A stretch of 46,366 nt of DNA, from the NCBI GenBank assembly GCA_020725805.1, contig DYEF01000069.1:1-46366 (forward strand), in the 5' to 3' direction. The notes below the pieces were generated by a model. That model worked only from the letters and a program-made list of their open reading frames with translations. It was not told the DNA's origin and did not search any database. Every line of letters starts with the position of its first letter. Within the stretch, counting starts at the first letter, position 1. The position numbers and the translations under genes were made by a program. The stretch is from Bdellovibrio sp. (GTDB lineage Bacteria; Myxococcota; SpSt-1050). Positions 44,492 to 46,366 of the stretch are shown in pieces.

Positions 44492-45025
44492 CTATCTCTG
44501 ATTACTTGAGGTATAATTAATATAAAACGGGAATAAACTCCAACCAAGCCCGATGTGAGCAGAAAATCCAAACTTCTCCATCATCCCAGACCAATGAGGT
44601 TTAGAAAAAAATACACCAGCCGCAAGAAATCTACTATAACCAACTCCAAATTCAACTGATGCTTCATCTTCATCAGGCAAAAAGCCTATACTTATATCCA
44701 AACAAGCTCCTACACTAGGCGTCGAAGATAATATTTTATAATTACTAACAACACCTCCTCCTTCAACCAGAAATTGATATGAAAATGAAACAGATAAATA
44801 AGTCCGAGGATCCCACCAATCTCCTTTTGCAAGTCCCTCAGGGTCTATCCAATTCACCGCATTATTATTTACATACATATAGGGATGCAAGAGATTTGGG
44901 TCTGCAAAATGAAATCTATTAGCCTTTCTCATTGCTATCATATCACTATACAACGGATCTGGCTGCATATATCTCTTTAACTCACGATTATAAAATCTGT
45001 TTACATTATATATTCCTGCACTCAT
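44492..45025 (-). CDS. Rhs C-terminal tip 2 (core remnant plus variable region)
   Basis: A 177-aa tip starting at an ATG inside the Rhs core (SAGIYNVNRFYNRELKRYM to NAVNWIDPEGL, residues 2-65). The reading frame stays open for a further 57 codons upstream to 45196 and encodes more Rhs-like sequence (GYKVSRYEYQNINSQEINL, then RAPGQVE), with no start codon, so the ancestral protein was longer. The variable part (112 aa) is aromatic and strand-like (YLSVSFSYQFLVEGGG, ASVEFGVGYSRFLAAGVFF, GFSAHIGLGWSLFPFYINY), reminiscent of short barrel or pore strands. No catalytic motif seen. Translation from 45025 would need the weak AGGTAGAG just upstream. Confidence 0.72.
   Translation of the reverse strand: MSAGIYNVNRFYNRELKRYMQPDPLYSDMIAMRKANRFHFADPNLLHPYMYVNNNAVNWIDPEGLAKGDWWDPRTYLSVSFSYQFLVEGGGVVSNYKILSSTPSVGACLDISIGFLPDEDEASVEFGVGYSRFLAAGVFFSKPHWSGMMEKFGFSAHIGLGWSLFPFYINYTSSNQR
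44831..45022 (-). repeat. Rhs core repeat, copy 2
   Basis: Shared Rhs core DNA. The stretch 44830-44869 (40 bases) is identical to 46288-46327 in copy 1, whereas the adjoining bases differ from copies 1 and 3 at several sites. Confidence 0.85.
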
Positions 45026-45196
45026 CTCTACCTGCCCGGGTGCCCTTATTGGCAGATTTATCTCCTGACTATTAATATTCTGATACTCATACCTACTTAC
45101 CTTATATCCATAACTACTACCACTATAATCCGAACCACAACAAACTTCAAGTGAAACAAAACGCTGGAAATATACAACAAATTTCTTTATAAATCC

Positions 45197-45482
45197 TTAA
45201 TAAGCAAAATTAAAATGTTAACAGTGTTTTATTTTCATTATTCTTTTTATTCCCAGAATATATAAAAAAATGAGTTCTTCATTGATTTTTCTTTTGTATC
45301 TTATGTACACTTTTCGACCTCTTTATCAATATTAAACCTTTCCATAGATACCTCTACCTTAAATTTCTTATACCCTTACACAATATCACTGCTTCTATTT
45401 ATATAATAATTTTATCAAATTACTTATCCTCCTATATCCCTTAACATAAAATAGATAGATGTATAAAAACTAAAAGTATCTA
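45197..45482. other. AT-rich spacer within the Rhs array
   Basis: 286 bases with no gene that I can support, between the stop that bounds the open core frame of tip 2 and the end of the HEIGHH-protein gene. Very AT-rich. Minus-strand fragments such as KKFKVEVSMERFN end after about 24 codons and may be debris of an earlier cassette. Confidence 0.5.
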
Positions 45483-45995
45483 TTACGTCTTAATTGGCTG
45501 CTTGTCTTTCCTTGAATAAAAATATAGAGCCAGTTTTACCAATGGATAAAATGGAATTAATAAAATCCCCCAAAGCAAAAATGCTTTTTTTAACAGCTTC
45601 TCTTTATATTTCTCCGCAAAATCCTCTTCATAGTCTCTCTTTATCCCGTGAGTTGAAAATTGACAATGATGTCCTATTTCATGATATAAAACCCCTGCAA
45701 TTAAAATATCTGGTATAAATGGAAGATAAAACAATAAGCGGGGCATTCCTTTGTAAATATCTCCTACAGCAATCATAATCTTTGCCAATCCTCCCCCCTT
45801 TTTTGGAATATAAATCCCCCCTCTTACTTTATTCATTTTGTTATCTCTCGATGATGTATATACTCTATCAACCAATACAATCGTTCCTATTCCAACAAGA
45901 TCCTTCTCTGGAACTTTTAATAAAAGTCTTTTAATTAATCTTTCTAATGATATGGGGAAGTTTTCCTTATACTCTTTCTTAATTATAATATCCAT
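45483..45995 (-). CDS. HEIGHH metallopeptidase-like membrane protein after Rhs tip 1
   Basis: A 170-aa protein with a zincin motif YHEIGHH (His105, Glu106, His109) and, about 15-20 residues on, an acidic helix DYEEDFAEKY that could give the third zinc ligand (Glu124 or Glu128). One or two hydrophobic segments flank it: about 86-103 (LLFYLPFIPDILIAGVLY) and 138-160. It starts 5 bp after the Rhs tip 1 stop. It may be an effector, a processing protease or an immunity protein; the order in the array favours a partner of the tip. No named family recognised. Confidence 0.65.
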   Translation of the reverse strand: MDIIIKKEYKENFPISLERLIKRLLLKVPEKDLVGIGTIVLVDRVYTSSRDNKMNKVRGGIYIPKKGGGLAKIMIAVGDIYKGMPRLLFYLPFIPDILIAGVLYHEIGHHCQFSTHGIKRDYEEDFAEKYKEKLLKKAFLLWGILLIPFYPLVKLALYFYSRKDKQPIKT

Positions 45996-46000
45996 TTTGC

Positions 46001-46366
46001 TTATGCTCTAAATGGATCAAATATTATATCTGACTCATTCTCGGTTGAGATAAAAATTGAACCAAATCCAAGTGACCTAAGCAAAGACGCAATATTTTTT
46101 AAAAGATTTTTCAACAATTCATTCTCTATTAAGGGTCCTTTAGGTGGCCAAGGTTCTATACTAGCTTTAGGGAAAGAAGGAGTCTGCTTAGGCAGACACT
46201 GCGGAGTATATCTTTGACTGGGGGCAAGTCTATTAACACCAGCATAAGGTCTGAAGAAAAAAGGGAGCCTTCCAAAAAGAAATATCTCAAGTCCCTCAGG
46301 GTCTATCCAATTCACCGCATTATTATTCACATACATATAAGGATGCAGGAGACTGGGGTCTGCAAA
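46001..46366 (-). CDS. Rhs C-terminal tip 1, partial at window edge
   Basis: Open at the right edge, so the 5' part is missing. The visible 121 codons begin FADPSLLHPYMYVNNNAVNW then IDPEGL, the end of the Rhs core, followed by a 95-aa variable region. That region has a Pro-rich middle (PKQTPSFPKASIEPWPPKGP) and an amphipathic helix (ENELLKNLLKNIASLLRSLG). No known toxin motif. This may be the tip of a full-length rhs gene or a further orphan tip; the window cannot tell. Confidence 0.75.
   Translation of the reverse strand, partial: FADPSLLHPYMYVNNNAVNWIDPEGLEIFLFGRLPFFFRPYAGVNRLAPSQRYTPQCLPKQTPSFPKASIEPWPPKGPLIENELLKNLLKNIASLLRSLGFGSIFISTENESDIIFDPFRA
46289..46366 (-). repeat. Rhs core repeat, copy 1 (partial)
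   Basis: Shared Rhs core DNA truncated by the window edge. Its left part equals copy 2 and its right part equals copy 3 without mismatch, with the switch inside CATTATTATT (46318-46327). Confidence 0.85.

Overview
The window comes from a Gram-negative bacterium: it encodes a secretin, several outer-membrane beta-barrels, lipoproteins with lipoboxes and a complete inner-membrane type IV pilus motor set. The order pilB-pilB-pilT-pilC-pilS-pilR-pilD, an FHA-CpaF fusion and a DUF4139 lipoprotein are what I would expect from a deltaproteobacterial or myxococcal type of genome, probably an uncultured one. That placement is inference; no rRNA or marker gene is present. Base composition looks moderate by eye for most of the window and is clearly AT-richer in 38.0-39.6 kb and 42.5-46.4 kb. 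No tRNA, rRNA, CRISPR array or transposase gene was recognised.

Layout. 0.1-3.9 kb (minus): DUF4139 lipoprotein and an AMP-forming acyl-CoA ligase, with a 17-bp tandem repeat beside them. 4.1-12.2 kb (plus): one compact operon of CpaC-like secretin, FHA-CpaF ATPase, 2xFHA-TM-repeat protein, RND/MMPL transporter and PgpA, with a good sigma70-type promoter. It resembles a reduced Tad apparatus without TadB/TadC or a pilin. 12.3-21.3 kb (minus): a hybrid sensor kinase with an altered ATP-binding site, a repeat-bearing intergenic region, then a run of GH5/endoglycoceramidase-like lipoprotein, beta-barrel, sodium:solute symporter, 73-aa membrane protein and alanine dehydrogenase, closed by a strong terminator. 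21.5-31.2 kb (minus): the type IV pilus operon with two tandem PilB ATPases, also closed by a terminator. 31.3-34.9 kb (minus): an arsenic operon (ArsR, small thioredoxin, ACR3, thioredoxin-ArsC fusion, ArsP-like permease) with a visible operator lying over its promoter. 35.0-37.8 kb (minus): a beta-propeller protein and a Tim44/zinc-ribbon/TerB protein. 38.0-42.4 kb (plus): an AT-rich DUF483-like protein of unknown function, then a phosphate-porin-like protein with a metallophosphoesterase lipoprotein.

42.4-46.4 kb (minus): a tandem array of at least three Rhs C-terminal tips. Each carries the same short core ending in (W/K)-(I/V)-D-P-x-G-L, then an unrelated C-terminal region, then one or two small genes, mostly membrane proteins. 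The array runs off the right edge. At its other end it abuts a 38-codon relic of the 3' end of thiC. The core copies are mosaics of each other at DNA level. This is the strongest candidate for an under-described system: a polymorphic toxin/immunity array whose tips look membrane-directed rather than nuclease-like.
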